A stretch of DNA of 64,000 nt from JAVVVD01 sp036652795 (GCA_036652795.1 JAVVVD010000003.1:62001-126000); one strand, 5' to 3'; shown: positions 1 to 8,412, counted from the stretch's first letter. The notes: generated from the sequence alone by a model not told the origin. Numbers and translations are program-made.

Positions 1-1
1 A

Positions 2-152
2 CGGTGTGAGGGAATGAGCCGGTTTTGGTAGTTTTAAATGAGCCGGTTTGATAATTTTGTATGGGTTGTTAGCTCAGCTGGCCACCTTGGCCTTACGGGT
101 GTGAGGAATGAGCCGGTTTTGATAATTTTATATGGGTTGTTAGCTCAGCTGG
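2..152 (+). repeat. Duplicated tRNA-Lys promoter and 5' end
   Basis: A unit reading roughly GTGTGAGGAATGAGCCGGTT then TGATAATTTT occurs in imperfect copies starting near 5, 37 and 100. The second copy runs into TATGGGTTGTTAGCTCAGCTGG at 60-81 and stops there. The third runs into the complete tRNA at 134. Positions 63-81 are therefore a 19-nt identical copy of the tRNA 5' end, followed by unrelated bases and then the next unit. This looks like tandem duplication of the tRNA upstream region with the first tRNA copy truncated. The window begins inside the array, so its full extent is unknown. Confidence 0.75.
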
Positions 153-209
153 TAGAGCACCTGACTCTTAATCAGGGTGTCCAGGGTTCGAGCCCCTGAC
201 GACCCACCA
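134..209 (+). tRNA. tRNA-Lys (CTT)
   Basis: A complete 76-nt cloverleaf: acceptor GGGTTGT pairs with ACGACCC, the D arm is GCTC/GAGC, the anticodon stem CCTGA/TCAGG encloses loop CTCTTAA (anticodon CTT), and the T arm is CAGGG/CCCTG around TTCGAGC. Discriminator A and CCA are encoded. It decodes AAG. A second lysine tRNA (TTT) sits in the cluster near 47776. Confidence 0.95.
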
Positions 210-246
210 AAATAAAGCAGCGTCTGAATGACGCTGCTTTATTTAT
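210..246 (+). terminator. Terminator after tRNA-Lys
   Basis: An approximately 15-bp perfect stem, AAATAAAGCAGCGTC paired with GACGCTGCTTTATTT around loop TGAAT, starts directly after the CCA end. The A/T-rich base of the stem supplies the U tract, as in an intrinsic terminator. Confidence 0.85.
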
Positions 247-289
247 GTTATATGTATATGAACACACCATGAATACATAGCATGGCTAC

Positions 290-318
290 TTGACTGACCC
301 AATCATAGAAGGTATCAT
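290..318 (+). promoter_or_regulatory. Sigma-A promoter for the SpoIID/cohesin pair
   Basis: TTGACT (290-295) and TATCAT (313-318) are separated by 17 bp, each one mismatch from consensus. Transcription would start near 325 and give a leader of about 40 nt before the ATG at 367. A further TATAAT at 360-365 lies too close to the start codon to serve this gene. Confidence 0.6.
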
Positions 319-366
319 GAAATATATAGCGAATTCGGTTTATTCTTGTAGATTTTGGGTATAATA

Positions 367-2124
367 ATGAAAAAAAATATTCGGCGTATAACAATAGTAG
401 TCGTCCTTATTGTGGCATTGACATTTGCGATGCCCGTGTTTGCGGCTGCCTTTCATACAGATATACGTGTTTTGCTCTCCGTTGGCTCCGCTTCCTCAAT
501 CACTTTTACCGTGTCAGGTGATTATTACGTAGCACAATACCCTGATTTTTCAGTTTCATCCGGTAAAGCCACCGTTTTTATCAAGGGCAATAGACCTGTA
601 CTCGCCTGCGATGGAAAAGAGATTACGTCATCAGCTATAACGCTTATCAACCGCGATTATGCAAAAACCTCATCACACATAGTTATAGATAACGATAAGT
701 ACGGCAAATGCGCATACCTTGGAAACGTTACGTTTGATGCTTCAGATGGTGCTGTGCGCGTGATCAACACGCTACCAATAGAACAATATCTCTATGGTGT
801 AGTCCCCTATGAGATGAGCAACACATTCCCACTTGAAGCGCTCAAAGCGCAGGCTGTCTGTGCACGCGGCTATGCGGTATCCAACTGTTCAGCATACGGG
901 CCGCGCGCATATGATATAGGCGATACCTCTTCAGATCAGGTCTACCATGGCTATGTCAGCAAATATACCCGCGCGATCTCCGCCGTAGATGAAACGCACG
1001 GACAGGTGCTTACATACGATGGCGATATCATACAGGCGTATTATTCCGCCTCAAACGGCGGACAGACTGAGCTTACCGGGAATGTGTGGAAAAGCAACCT
1101 CCCATACTATGTTCATAGGGACGATATATACGATCTGCAAAACGCATCCAGCCTTGAGGAAAGATCCTTTATACCCGCCACATTCACGTATGAAACTATG
1201 GGGCTTATGGATAGGCCAGTGCTAAGCGCACTGCAATCTGGCGCAAACATCGCCGCCGGTGAAGCTGTAAAACTGCTTTCCGTTGTGCGTATCAAGGCTC
1301 ACACATCAAAGTTTGATGCGCCCAGCCGCATCTATACAAAAGCCGATATAGTCCTTAATGTCGCAAACAGCGCCAATCATGAGGGGCAACTCACTTTTAC
1401 TATAGATCTCAACAATTTCGTGAAGACGGACGCCAACCCATCCGGCATATTCAACTCGCAAGGGCGCACACTGCGCATGCGCGGCGCGGAGCAAGGCATT
1501 TTGAGCGTTGATAATATCCAATACCCTGGCTGGTTTCTTACAAACCGCAGATATGGGCATGGAGTCGGCCTGAGCCAACGCGGCGCACAGCAACGCGCTA
1601 CAGGCGGACAGCCATATGCCGATATGCTTGACTTTTATTATGCCGATACACAGCTTTGCTCGATAGGCACATATGCCGATGCGCCCACGCTTACAAGCAG
1701 CACCTATATCATTTCAGAAAGCGGTGTAAGCGGCATCTCTCCTGGCACGTCGCCGAGTGAGCTTATTGGCCGTCTGAAAACAGCTGGAGAGCGCATATAT
1801 CTGGTTTCATCACATGGTGCGCAAAAAACCGACGGACTCGTTTCTACCGGCAGCTACGTGCGCACTGTATATGGCGATGGTTCCTCTTATTTTGATCTTC
1901 CCGTGATACTGTACGGTGATATAAATGGCGATGGACAAATTACCACCGACGATATGGATGCTCTGATGCAGCATCTTTTGAACGCACGAAGGCTTACCGG
2001 CGCATATCTGCTTGCGGCGGATATCAATCACGATGGCACAGTGGACGCTATCGACGCGCTGCGACTGCAAAAGCATCTGCAGCATGTGCTTATCATAGAG
2101 CAACATGGAGGTATCACAGAATGA
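367..2124 (+). CDS. Secreted SpoIID/LytB-domain protein with C-terminal dockerin
   Basis: A 585-residue exported protein. Residues 1-27 form a signal peptide ending near FAAAF. A SpoIID/LytB core follows (about 130-240, with YEMSNTFPLEALKAQAV), and YGHGVGLSQRGA (about 396-407) is its distal signature. SpoIID relatives are peptidoglycan lytic transglycosylases or amidase enhancers; the Glu residues around PLEALKAQA fit the active region. A linker leads to a C-terminal type I dockerin (about 516-575) with two calcium loops, GDINGDGQITTDD and ADINHDGTVDAID. A dockerin on a SpoIID protein is unusual, and the next gene encodes the cognate module, a cohesin. I chose ATG 367 (MKKNIRR) over TTG 355 because it gives a clean Lys/Arg signal peptide; no strong Shine-Dalgarno is visible for either. 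Function is family-level; the cohesin link is inference. Confidence 0.88.
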   Translation: MKKNIRRITIVVVLIVALTFAMPVFAAAFHTDIRVLLSVGSASSITFTVSGDYYVAQYPDFSVSSGKATVFIKGNRPVLACDGKEITSSAITLINRDYAKTSSHIVIDNDKYGKCAYLGNVTFDASDGAVRVINTLPIEQYLYGVVPYEMSNTFPLEALKAQAVCARGYAVSNCSAYGPRAYDIGDTSSDQVYHGYVSKYTRAISAVDETHGQVLTYDGDIIQAYYSASNGGQTELTGNVWKSNLPYYVHRDDIYDLQNASSLEERSFIPATFTYETMGLMDRPVLSALQSGANIAAGEAVKLLSVVRIKAHTSKFDAPSRIYTKADIVLNVANSANHEGQLTFTIDLNNFVKTDANPSGIFNSQGRTLRMRGAEQGILSVDNIQYPGWFLTNRRYGHGVGLSQRGAQQRATGGQPYADMLDFYYADTQLCSIGTYADAPTLTSSTYIISESGVSGISPGTSPSELIGRLKTAGERIYLVSSHGAQKTDGLVSTGSYVRTVYGDGSSYFDLPVILYGDINGDGQITTDDMDALMQHLLNARRLTGAYLLAADINHDGTVDAIDALRLQKHLQHVLIIEQHGGITE

Positions 2125-3329
2125 ATAACCTATCATTGCCAGGTGCCGTATGGCGGCGCAAGGCGTTTGCGCTAATACTCGTCTTGATTTTTGCTATTTT
2201 ACCCACTGCCACAGTCCTTGCAACAGAGGTGTCCGTAGAAGCGGATTCCACAGCTGTTAAGGCAGGCGATAATGTTACGCTTACTGTGGTGGTTTCAGGC
2301 GATGGCCTTGCCGCGGTTCAAGGCGCTTTTTCATATGATCCTGCAATCCTCACGTTTGTTAGCGGCCTTGGCGGCGCATCTGATGGATACATAAGCATCG
2401 TATCGGCACAAAAGGGTGGATCGCCATCCCTTACCGCCGTAGTTAAATTTATTGCCATAAGCGCGGGTGAAGCGCCCATATCAGTATCAATTGATAGTGC
2501 GCTAGATTATAATGAGCAGCCGCTTGGCACAGCCCAGAGCGCAGTGAATATCACCGTCACGGGAACTGCTCCCCTTGCATCAGGAACTGATGATGAAAGC
2601 ACCCCGCCACCTATTACAGTGGATTATTCGCAGACCGGCGTACCCGCAAACAACGTTGATGGCGCCACCGTGCCTATGTATATATGGCGCTCGTTGACCG
2701 ACCTTACTCTACCCTCCAACTATGCGGACAAACAGGTAAGTTATGCTGGCGAATTCGTTGGCGGGGCTATCATCCCCGATACCGACGCCCCTACATTGCT
2801 TTATCTTTCTGATGCTCATGGTGAAAATGCCGGCTATTATATATATGATATCAACCACGATACGCTCTACCCCTATATCACGCTAAGTTCAGTGCTAGCT
2901 TCATTCACTCTTATCAAGCCTGATAATGGCGTAATGCCACCCTATGGTTACGAGGCAACAACCCTTGAGCTAAACGACAAGCAGCTCCCCGCATGGAAGC
3001 TAATCGGCAGTGACGACGCTTTTTATCTTGTTTATGCGCGCAATTCAGCCGGTGAAACAGGTTTTTATATCTATAGCAAAGCGGACAAGTCAGTGCAACG
3101 GTATATCGCCCCGCCCGCACCCATTCCAGCGCCCACCTCTCAGCCAGAGAATACGCCGGATAAGGTCTCCGTTATCACGCTTAGCCGCACGCTGCTCATT
3201 GCACTTTGCTCGACCACCTGCGCCTTACTGCTTACCACGCTTTATCTCATCATATGGCCGCCACGCAGGAAAAAGCGCCGCAAGAAGGCTAAACCTCAAC
3301 CGCCGGTATCCGCGGATCAATCAAGCTGA
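2121..3329 (+). CDS. Membrane-anchored cohesin-domain protein
   Basis: A 402-residue protein with a signal peptide (1-35) and a cohesin domain (about 36-148). The cohesin is recognised by VKAGDNVTLTVVV, the strand-turn FSYDPAILTF and the late strand ISVSIDSALDYNEQ. A Pro/Thr linker and a roughly 150-residue extracellular region with two similar Gly-Tyr-Tyr-Ile-Tyr segments (AGYYIYD, TGFYIYS) follow. A transmembrane helix (about 355-378) precedes a very basic tail, RRKKRRKKAK, giving a type I topology with the cohesin outside. The gene overlaps the dockerin gene by ATGA, so the pair is probably co-translated. The simplest reading is that the cohesin tethers the SpoIID-dockerin protein to the membrane. 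No cellulosomal enzyme or scaffoldin is nearby, so this is not a cellulosome. Confidence 0.85.
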   Translation: MNNLSLPGAVWRRKAFALILVLIFAILPTATVLATEVSVEADSTAVKAGDNVTLTVVVSGDGLAAVQGAFSYDPAILTFVSGLGGASDGYISIVSAQKGGSPSLTAVVKFIAISAGEAPISVSIDSALDYNEQPLGTAQSAVNITVTGTAPLASGTDDESTPPPITVDYSQTGVPANNVDGATVPMYIWRSLTDLTLPSNYADKQVSYAGEFVGGAIIPDTDAPTLLYLSDAHGENAGYYIYDINHDTLYPYITLSSVLASFTLIKPDNGVMPPYGYEATTLELNDKQLPAWKLIGSDDAFYLVYARNSAGETGFYIYSKADKSVQRYIAPPAPIPAPTSQPENTPDKVSVITLSRTLLIALCSTTCALLLTTLYLIIWPPRRKKRRKKAKPQPPVSADQSS

Positions 3330-3351
3330 TATCCCCCACACACAAAATTCC

Positions 3352-3399
3352 AGCGCCCTGCATTTAATCTGCGGAGCGCTTTGATTTTTTATTTATTTT
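3352..3399 (+). terminator. Terminator of the SpoIID/cohesin operon
   Basis: AGCGCCCTGCA pairs with TGCGGAGCGCT (one mismatch, one wobble) around a short A/T loop. The stem is followed by TTTGATTTTTTATTTATTTT. Confidence 0.8.
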
Positions 3400-3511
3400 G
3401 CAATACTTCCGTATGTTTTTCAACAAATGCACTCATGCACTCAATCTTATCTATCGCTGTTGATGTGCTTGGCAGTTGTATTCATCTGCCAAAAAAATAA
3501 CGCCTTTACGG

Positions 3512-3541
3512 TTCAAATTATCTTTTAAATCATGTTATAAT
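3512..3541 (+). promoter_or_regulatory. Possible promoter giving a leaderless mRNA
   Basis: A perfect TATAAT (3536-3541) with a weak TTCAAA (3512-3517) 18 bp upstream lies only 6 nt before ATG 3548. Transcription would begin at or next to the start codon. No Shine-Dalgarno is visible, so the message may be leaderless. Confidence 0.4.
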
Positions 3542-3547
3542 TACCAT

Positions 3548-4225
3548 ATGGAAATACTACATGTGTCCAATGCAGGGGTATTGATAAAAGCAAATGAATG
3601 CCGTATACTGATCGACGCGCTGCACACAGACGCCGTGCCGCCCTATACCGGCAGTGACATGCGGCTCATCCGTGATGTATCTGTGGATTATTTGATATTC
3701 ACTCATATGCATCGGGATCATTTTGACGCGGCACTTACGGTGGATTATCTTGAGCGTCACAGGTATACGCGTGTAATATGCGGCAGCGATGTGCAAAACG
3801 CACTATGCCTTGCAGGCGTTGACGCGTCACGCTTTGTGTATGGCGATAAGGTGTGCATAACAAGCGATATTGCCGTATATCGGTTTTCAACAAGGCATAT
3901 AGGTGCTAAATATGCAAATACCGAACATTATTCGTTCATAATAAGTACATCGCCATCACTGCTTATAGCAGGCGATGCTTCGCCTATACTCTCAAATTTT
4001 TCCGGTGTCACCGCTGATGTGGCGATTGTTCCCTTTGCGTATGCCATGACTGTGGCGGCATTTCGCATCATAAGGGATGTAATACGGCCCATGGCGGCCG
4101 TTATCGTCCATTTGCCAGAACCATCCGCCGATCCTGATGGTCTTAATGGGCAAATATTGTGCGGAATAGATACGCGTGGAATTGATATCTACCGCCCACT
4201 TATAGGGGAAACGGTAATACTATAG
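3548..4225 (+). CDS. Metallo-beta-lactamase-fold hydrolase
   Basis: A 225-residue soluble protein of the COG2220/UlaG-like branch. It opens with MEILHVSNAGVLI, the usual first strand, and carries the metal motif THMHRDHFD (HxHxDH). Later metal ligands probably lie in IAGDAS and the C-terminal VIVHLPEP. The substrate cannot be read from the sequence. ATG 3548 was chosen because the fold begins exactly there; an upstream TTG (3476) would add residues with no family counterpart. It stands just ahead of the cobalamin genes but has its own promoter-like box, so a role in corrinoid metabolism is not implied. Confidence 0.8.
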   Translation: MEILHVSNAGVLIKANECRILIDALHTDAVPPYTGSDMRLIRDVSVDYLIFTHMHRDHFDAALTVDYLERHRYTRVICGSDVQNALCLAGVDASRFVYGDKVCITSDIAVYRFSTRHIGAKYANTEHYSFIISTSPSLLIAGDASPILSNFSGVTADVAIVPFAYAMTVAAFRIIRDVIRPMAAVIVHLPEPSADPDGLNGQILCGIDTRGIDIYRPLIGETVIL

Positions 4226-4235
4226 TATTCTAGCC

Positions 4236-4268
4236 GCCGCAAAAGTAGCATTGCATTGCTTATGCGGC
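4236..4268 (+). terminator. Weak terminator between the metallo-hydrolase and cobU
   Basis: GCCGCA at 4236 pairs with TGCGGC ending at 4268; the stem continues through AAG/CTT with one mismatch. The following TTGTTTG is a poor U tract, so read-through into cobU is likely. Confidence 0.35.
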
Positions 4269-4339
4269 TTGTTTGTGCGCGGTTTACATTTGTTTGCGCG
4301 GATGATATACTTGCATCAAAATTCAAAAGGCAGATTGAA

Positions 4340-4852
4340 ATGCTTATTCTTGTTTCAGGTAAAAACAGCAGCGGCAAAAGCGCGTATGCGGAAAAGATCG
4401 CAGTGCGCTTTGACGGCACACGCTATTATATCGCCACAATGATCCCACACGGAAGCGGTGGGCTTGAGCGTATTGTCAAGCATCGGCGTCAACGTGAGGG
4501 GATGGGCTTCATCACACTTGAGCAAACGCAAAATATCAGCTCTTTGCAGCTTGAAGATGGGTGTGCAGTGCTGCTTGAGGATGTTTCGAATCTACTTGCA
4601 AACGCCATGTTTGCAAGCGACAATAGCTCTGACGCAGTATTAGCTGATATCCGTGCTCTATGCGCGCGCTGCTGCCCCGTAGTTGCCGTAACCATCAGCG
4701 GGCTTTGCGCCGATGATTACAGCGGCGAAACGCGTGCCTATGTCACCCAGCTTAACCGATTAAATACCGAGCTTTATGCCATTGCGGATACCGTAGTGCA
4801 GCTTGACGGCGGCAATCCTGTGCTGTTGAAGGGAGCTGTGTTACCGGTTTGA
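4340..4852 (+). CDS. cobU: Adenosylcobinamide kinase / guanylyltransferase (CobU)
   Basis: A 170-residue enzyme that phosphorylates adenosylcobinamide and converts it to adenosylcobinamide-GDP, activating the nucleotide-loop end. The P-loop GKNSSGKS is at residues 7-14. The RIVKHRRQR stretch followed by FITLEQ matches the family histidine/arginine region that carries the GMP intermediate, and LLEDVSNLLANAM matches the usual D..SNLL segment. ATG 4340 follows AAAAGG at 8-10 nt and starts directly at the first strand; an upstream ATG at 4256 adds unrelated sequence. It overlaps cobS. The P-loop is slightly divergent (KNSS instead of GARS). Confidence 0.88.
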   Translation: MLILVSGKNSSGKSAYAEKIAVRFDGTRYYIATMIPHGSGGLERIVKHRRQREGMGFITLEQTQNISSLQLEDGCAVLLEDVSNLLANAMFASDNSSDAVLADIRALCARCCPVVAVTISGLCADDYSGETRAYVTQLNRLNTELYAIADTVVQLDGGNPVLLKGAVLPV

Positions 4853-5607
4853 TCAAAGCATTGTTCATTGCGCTATCCACCTATTCCGTGCTACCTGTCC
4901 CGCATTTTGACTGGGCTGAGCGCAACATGCGCTATTCCATTTGCTTTCTGCCCGCTGTTGGAATATTCTCAGGCGGCGCACTGTTATTGTGGTCCTATAT
5001 CTGCGCACGCATAGGCGTTGGCAGTATACTGTTTGCGGCAGTGGCTACCATACTTCCACTGCTTATCACCGGCGGCATCCATATGGATGGCTTTATGGAC
5101 ACCGTGGATGCGCTGGCTTCCCATAAAAGCAAAGAGCTTAAACTGCAAATTCTAAAGGACCCGCATGCCGGCGCATTCGCCGTGATCTACTGTGGTGCAT
5201 ATCTGTTGATATGCTTTGGGTTGTATACTCAGTTATACCGCTCAGCCGCGTTGCCCGTGGTGTGCATTGGGTTTGTGCTTTCCCGCGCACTGTCCTCATT
5301 CTGTGCTTGCGCACTCGTCGGCGCGCGCACTAGCGGTATGCTCAATGCTTTCACCCAGCATATTAACAAGTGCGCAGCGCTAAGCGCCATGGGAATTGTT
5401 ATTGCCCTGTGCATAGCCAGCATGATATGGCTGCATCCGCTTGCTGGTGTGCTGTGTGCGCTGCTGTGCATGCTATGCTGCATAATTTATCGCGCGGTGG
5501 CGCTAAATCAATTTGGCGGTGTTACAGGGGATACGGCGGGCTTTTTTTTGCAGCTTGCTGAATTATTAATACTTATCGGCACATGTGCGGCGGGGTTTGC
5601 AGCATGA
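4849..5607 (+). CDS. cobS: Adenosylcobinamide-GDP ribazoletransferase (CobS)
   Basis: A 252-residue integral membrane enzyme joining adenosylcobinamide-GDP to alpha-ribazole or its phosphate, the last assembly step of cobalamin. The family signature is GGIHMDGFMDTVDALAS (about 82-98), and six or so hydrophobic helices are evident. The start is a TTG overlapping the cobU stop (TTGA), with GGGAG about 14 nt upstream; the overlap implies translational coupling. It is followed by cobC through an ATGA overlap. Confidence 0.92.
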   Translation: MIKALFIALSTYSVLPVPHFDWAERNMRYSICFLPAVGIFSGGALLLWSYICARIGVGSILFAAVATILPLLITGGIHMDGFMDTVDALASHKSKELKLQILKDPHAGAFAVIYCGAYLLICFGLYTQLYRSAALPVVCIGFVLSRALSSFCACALVGARTSGMLNAFTQHINKCAALSAMGIVIALCIASMIWLHPLAGVLCALLCMLCCIIYRAVALNQFGGVTGDTAGFFLQLAELLILIGTCAAGFAA

Positions 5608-6173
5608 AGATACTATTGATTCGCCACGGCCAGACCCGTGGCAACTTCGAAAAGCGCTATATAGGTAGAACCGATCAACCACTTGATGCGCTAGGTGAGC
5701 AGCAAGCACGCGCACTTTTGCTATCTGGCGCGCTGCCGCATGCCGATTCGCTTACGGTTAGCCCCTATCTTAGGTGCAGACAGACCGCCGCACTTGTTTT
5801 TCCCAATATGCCCTTTACAATTGAAGATGATATACGCGAATGCGACTTTGGCGAGTTTGAAGCAAAAACGGCTGATGAGTTGACTGAAAACAGCGCATAC
5901 AATGCATGGCTGGCATCCGGATGCACCGCAGCCATTCCCGGAGGCGAGAGTATAGTTGAATTCAAAGCTCGCTGCGCCCGTGCCTTTAAGCGCCATGCCG
6001 TCCTTGGCGAATACGCGGCGTTCGTTACACACGGAGGCTGCATAATGGCCATATTGGAGCAGTTTGCTTTGCCCAAGCGCAGCTTTTACGAATATTACAT
6101 CCCCAATTGTGGCTTTGTGCTGTGTGATTACGATGGTTCAAGCCTCACAATAGCTAGCGGTGCGTTATGTTGA
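5604..6173 (+). CDS. cobC: Histidine phosphatase, probable alpha-ribazole phosphatase (CobC)
   Basis: A 189-residue histidine-phosphatase-superfamily enzyme. The phosphohistidine motif is RHGQTRGN (8-15); the second Arg is in SPYLRCRQTA, the acid in RECDFGEFE and the second His in THGGC. The superfamily is broad, but the position between cobS and cbiB, with overlaps on both sides, strongly favours the alpha-ribazole-5'-phosphate phosphatase role. ATG 5604 overlaps the cobS stop. A general phosphatase is the alternative. Confidence 0.82.
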   Translation: MKILLIRHGQTRGNFEKRYIGRTDQPLDALGEQQARALLLSGALPHADSLTVSPYLRCRQTAALVFPNMPFTIEDDIRECDFGEFEAKTADELTENSAYNAWLASGCTAAIPGGESIVEFKARCARAFKRHAVLGEYAAFVTHGGCIMAILEQFALPKRSFYEYYIPNCGFVLCDYDGSSLTIASGALC

Positions 6174-7138
6174 TCTACTCAAGTGCGGCCATCGCGATAG
6201 GCTTTATTCTGGATCTGCTTCTTGGAGATCCGCATAACTTTCCCCATATAATACGTATGATTGGCTGGCTTATTGCCCGCCTTGAATGTGCGCTTAGAAA
6301 GGCACTGCCCCATACGCCGCGCGGCGAACGTGCTGGAGGTGTGCTGCTGATGCTGTTTGTGGCGTTGATTTGCACCGGAGTGCCCTTTGCGCTGCTATTT
6401 TTTGCATACAGCGCTTCACCGTGGTTCGGCATGGCAATTGAAAGCCTGATCTGCTATCAGCTGCTTGCCACAAAAAATCTCAAAGATGAGAGCATGAAGG
6501 TATATTTAAGCCTTGTGCGCGGCGACCTTATGCAAGCGCGGAGTGATGTTTCCATGATAGTTGGACGGGATACTGATGAACTTGATGAAGCGGGCATAAC
6601 CCGCGCGGCTGTTGAAACCGTTGCGGAAAACACCGCGGATGGCTGCATTGCGCCAATGCTGTATATCATGCTTGGAGGCGCTGCGCTCGGGTGCCTATAT
6701 AAGGCGGTAAACACGATGGACTCCATGGTTGGCTATAAGAATGAACGGTATATTGACTTTGGCAGATGCGCCGCCAAATTAGACGACGCTTTAAATTTTT
6801 TTCCGGCACGTATCGCTGCCATGCTGATGATATTTGGCGCGGCATTGTGTGGCCTTGACGCCGGAAACGCCCTGCGCATATACAGGCGAGATCGCAAAAA
6901 ACATGCAAGCCCAAATTCTGCCCACACCGAAGCCGTAACGGCGGGCGCACTTAACGTACAGCTTGCTGGCAACGCGCATTACTTTGGTAAGCTGCATGAA
7001 AAACCAACTATAGGCGACGCACTACGCCCCATCGAACCAGTCGATATCCGCCGTGTACACAAGCTGATGTATACCGCCTCAATACTTTCACTTCTGCTGG
7101 CATTGCTTGTAAGGGGGTGCTTATATGCTGCGCTATGA
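6167..7138 (+). CDS. cbiB: Adenosylcobinamide-phosphate synthase (CbiB)
   Basis: A 323-residue membrane protein that attaches aminopropanol phosphate to cobyric acid. The family N-terminus is evident in LDLLLGDPHNFPHIIRMIG; the conserved core includes RDTDELDEAGITRAAVETVA and ENTADGCIAP. Several membrane helices are present. The ATG overlaps the cobC stop. With CbiZ at 12507 cutting old side chains back to cobyric acid, CbiB is the rebuilding step. Confidence 0.93.
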   Translation: MLIYSSAAIAIGFILDLLLGDPHNFPHIIRMIGWLIARLECALRKALPHTPRGERAGGVLLMLFVALICTGVPFALLFFAYSASPWFGMAIESLICYQLLATKNLKDESMKVYLSLVRGDLMQARSDVSMIVGRDTDELDEAGITRAAVETVAENTADGCIAPMLYIMLGGAALGCLYKAVNTMDSMVGYKNERYIDFGRCAAKLDDALNFFPARIAAMLMIFGAALCGLDAGNALRIYRRDRKKHASPNSAHTEAVTAGALNVQLAGNAHYFGKLHEKPTIGDALRPIEPVDIRRVHKLMYTASILSLLLALLVRGCLYAAL

Positions 7139-8159
7139 GCATGGCGGCGACGTCTACTCCACCGCTGGAATACGGCTGGATTTTTCTATAAACCTAAATC
7201 CGCTGGGCATGCCGGATGAAATAAAGGCTGCCATCATCCAAAATATCAATAGCTATTGCGCCTATCCAGACCCGCTTTGTCGTACACTGTGCGCCGCCAT
7301 TGCCCATAAAAACAATATAAAAGCCGAACATGTACTGTGTGGCAACGGCGCTGCGGATCTTATATTCAGGCTATGTCTTGCCCTAAGGCCAAATAACGTG
7401 CTTCTATGCACACCCACTTTTTCTGAATATGAAAAGGCCGCGCTGCTCTCAGGAGCTAAAACCATCTATCACACGCTGCGCGAACAGGACGGCTTTGGCC
7501 TTACAGATCGCATACTGGATGCGCTTACCCCAGATATCGACATGCTGTTCTTATGCAATCCCAACAATCCCACCGGAGCGCTTGCACCTCGTGGCCTTAT
7601 CGAAGATATTGCGATGCGCTGCAATAAAAACGGCACGCTGCTTGTGCTTGACGAATGCTTTATTGATTTTACAGATGAAAATTCCTATCTGCCATTGATT
7701 ATTGAATATCCCAACCTCGTTATACTCAGGGCTTTCACCAAGCTATACTCCATGGCAGGACTGCGGCTCGGCTATATGCTTTGCAGTAATATAACCCTGC
7801 TTGCGGCCACAGCGGGCGCGGCACAAACGTGGAGCGTTTCCTCCGCCGCCCAAACCGCCGGACTTGCGGCGCTTTCGCTTGACGGATGGGAGGAGAGGAC
7901 AAAGCGGCTTGTGCGCGCTGAACGCAGCTTCCTAATGGATGGGCTTAGCGCGCTCGGCCTTACCGTGTTCCCTTCTAATGCCAACTTCATGCTGTTAAAA
8001 AGTGATATATCGCTGTATGAACCCCTGTTGGCGCACGGCATACTCATACGCAGATGCGAAAATTTTGCCGGGCTTGACACGCATTTCTTCCGCATAGGCA
8101 TAAAAACAAGAGAAAAGAATATTGAACTTCTAAGCATGATCGCCAAGTCATTAATGTGA
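7125..8159 (+). CDS. cobD: Threonine-phosphate decarboxylase (CobD)
   Basis: A 344-residue PLP enzyme of aminotransferase fold class I. It begins with HGGDVYSTAGIRLDFSINLN, typical of CobD. The substrate/PLP loop is NPNNPTGAL, the aspartate region is LVLDECFIDF and the Schiff-base lysine is in FTKLYSMAGLRLGY. It makes (R)-1-amino-2-propanol phosphate for CbiB. Histidinol-phosphate aminotransferase is the nearest look-alike, but the context settles the call. It overlaps cbiB by 14 nt and ends the first cobalamin operon. Confidence 0.88.
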   Translation: MLRYEHGGDVYSTAGIRLDFSINLNPLGMPDEIKAAIIQNINSYCAYPDPLCRTLCAAIAHKNNIKAEHVLCGNGAADLIFRLCLALRPNNVLLCTPTFSEYEKAALLSGAKTIYHTLREQDGFGLTDRILDALTPDIDMLFLCNPNNPTGALAPRGLIEDIAMRCNKNGTLLVLDECFIDFTDENSYLPLIIEYPNLVILRAFTKLYSMAGLRLGYMLCSNITLLAATAGAAQTWSVSSAAQTAGLAALSLDGWEERTKRLVRAERSFLMDGLSALGLTVFPSNANFMLLKSDISLYEPLLAHGILIRRCENFAGLDTHFFRIGIKTREKNIELLSMIAKSLM

Positions 8160-8196
8160 GATTAATCATAGTACACGCTTATAATATTGATATATA

Positions 8197-8225
8197 TTGA
8201 CCTTGAATATGCATGGTGATATACT
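8197..8225 (+). promoter_or_regulatory. Promoter upstream of the cobalamin riboswitch
   Basis: TTGACC (8197-8202), a 17-bp spacer and TATACT (8220-8225) place a start near 8232, about 10 nt before the riboswitch P1 stem. Confidence 0.65.
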
Positions 8226-8241
8226 GCGTGTAAATGAATAG

Positions 8242-8412
8242 CTTGTGTATCTGCACAAATTGTGCTGGCGCGTATGCGCCAAGGGAACACGGATGCAAAT
8301 TCCGGACTATCCCAGTAACCGTGAAGCGGACGAAATGGCAACAAGTCACTGTCAGTAGATGGGAAGGCGCCAAAGTAGGATGATGCTAAGTCGGGAAACC
8401 TGTTTACACACC
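8242..8412 (+). promoter_or_regulatory. Cobalamin (adenosylcobalamin) riboswitch
   Basis: Class hallmarks appear in order: the GGGAA stretch followed by CGGATGCAAATTCCGG, the B12-box-like AAGTCACTG, GGGAAGGCGCC and AAGTCGGGAAACCTG. A P1 stem is visible as TGTGTA (8244-8249) paired with TACACA (8405-8410). An intrinsic terminator follows, so bound cobalamin should switch off the btuFCD-cobT-cbiZ operon. The first five cobalamin genes lie upstream and are not under this element. Confidence 0.92.

Noticed and set aside
2..152. Prophage or integrative element attachment site
   Set aside because: The duplicated tRNA piece is the 5' end, not the 3' end normally used for integration, and no integrase is visible.
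367..3329. Part of a cellulosome
   Set aside because: A single cohesin and a single dockerin on a wall-enzyme homologue, with no glycoside hydrolases, carbohydrate-binding modules or scaffoldin nearby.
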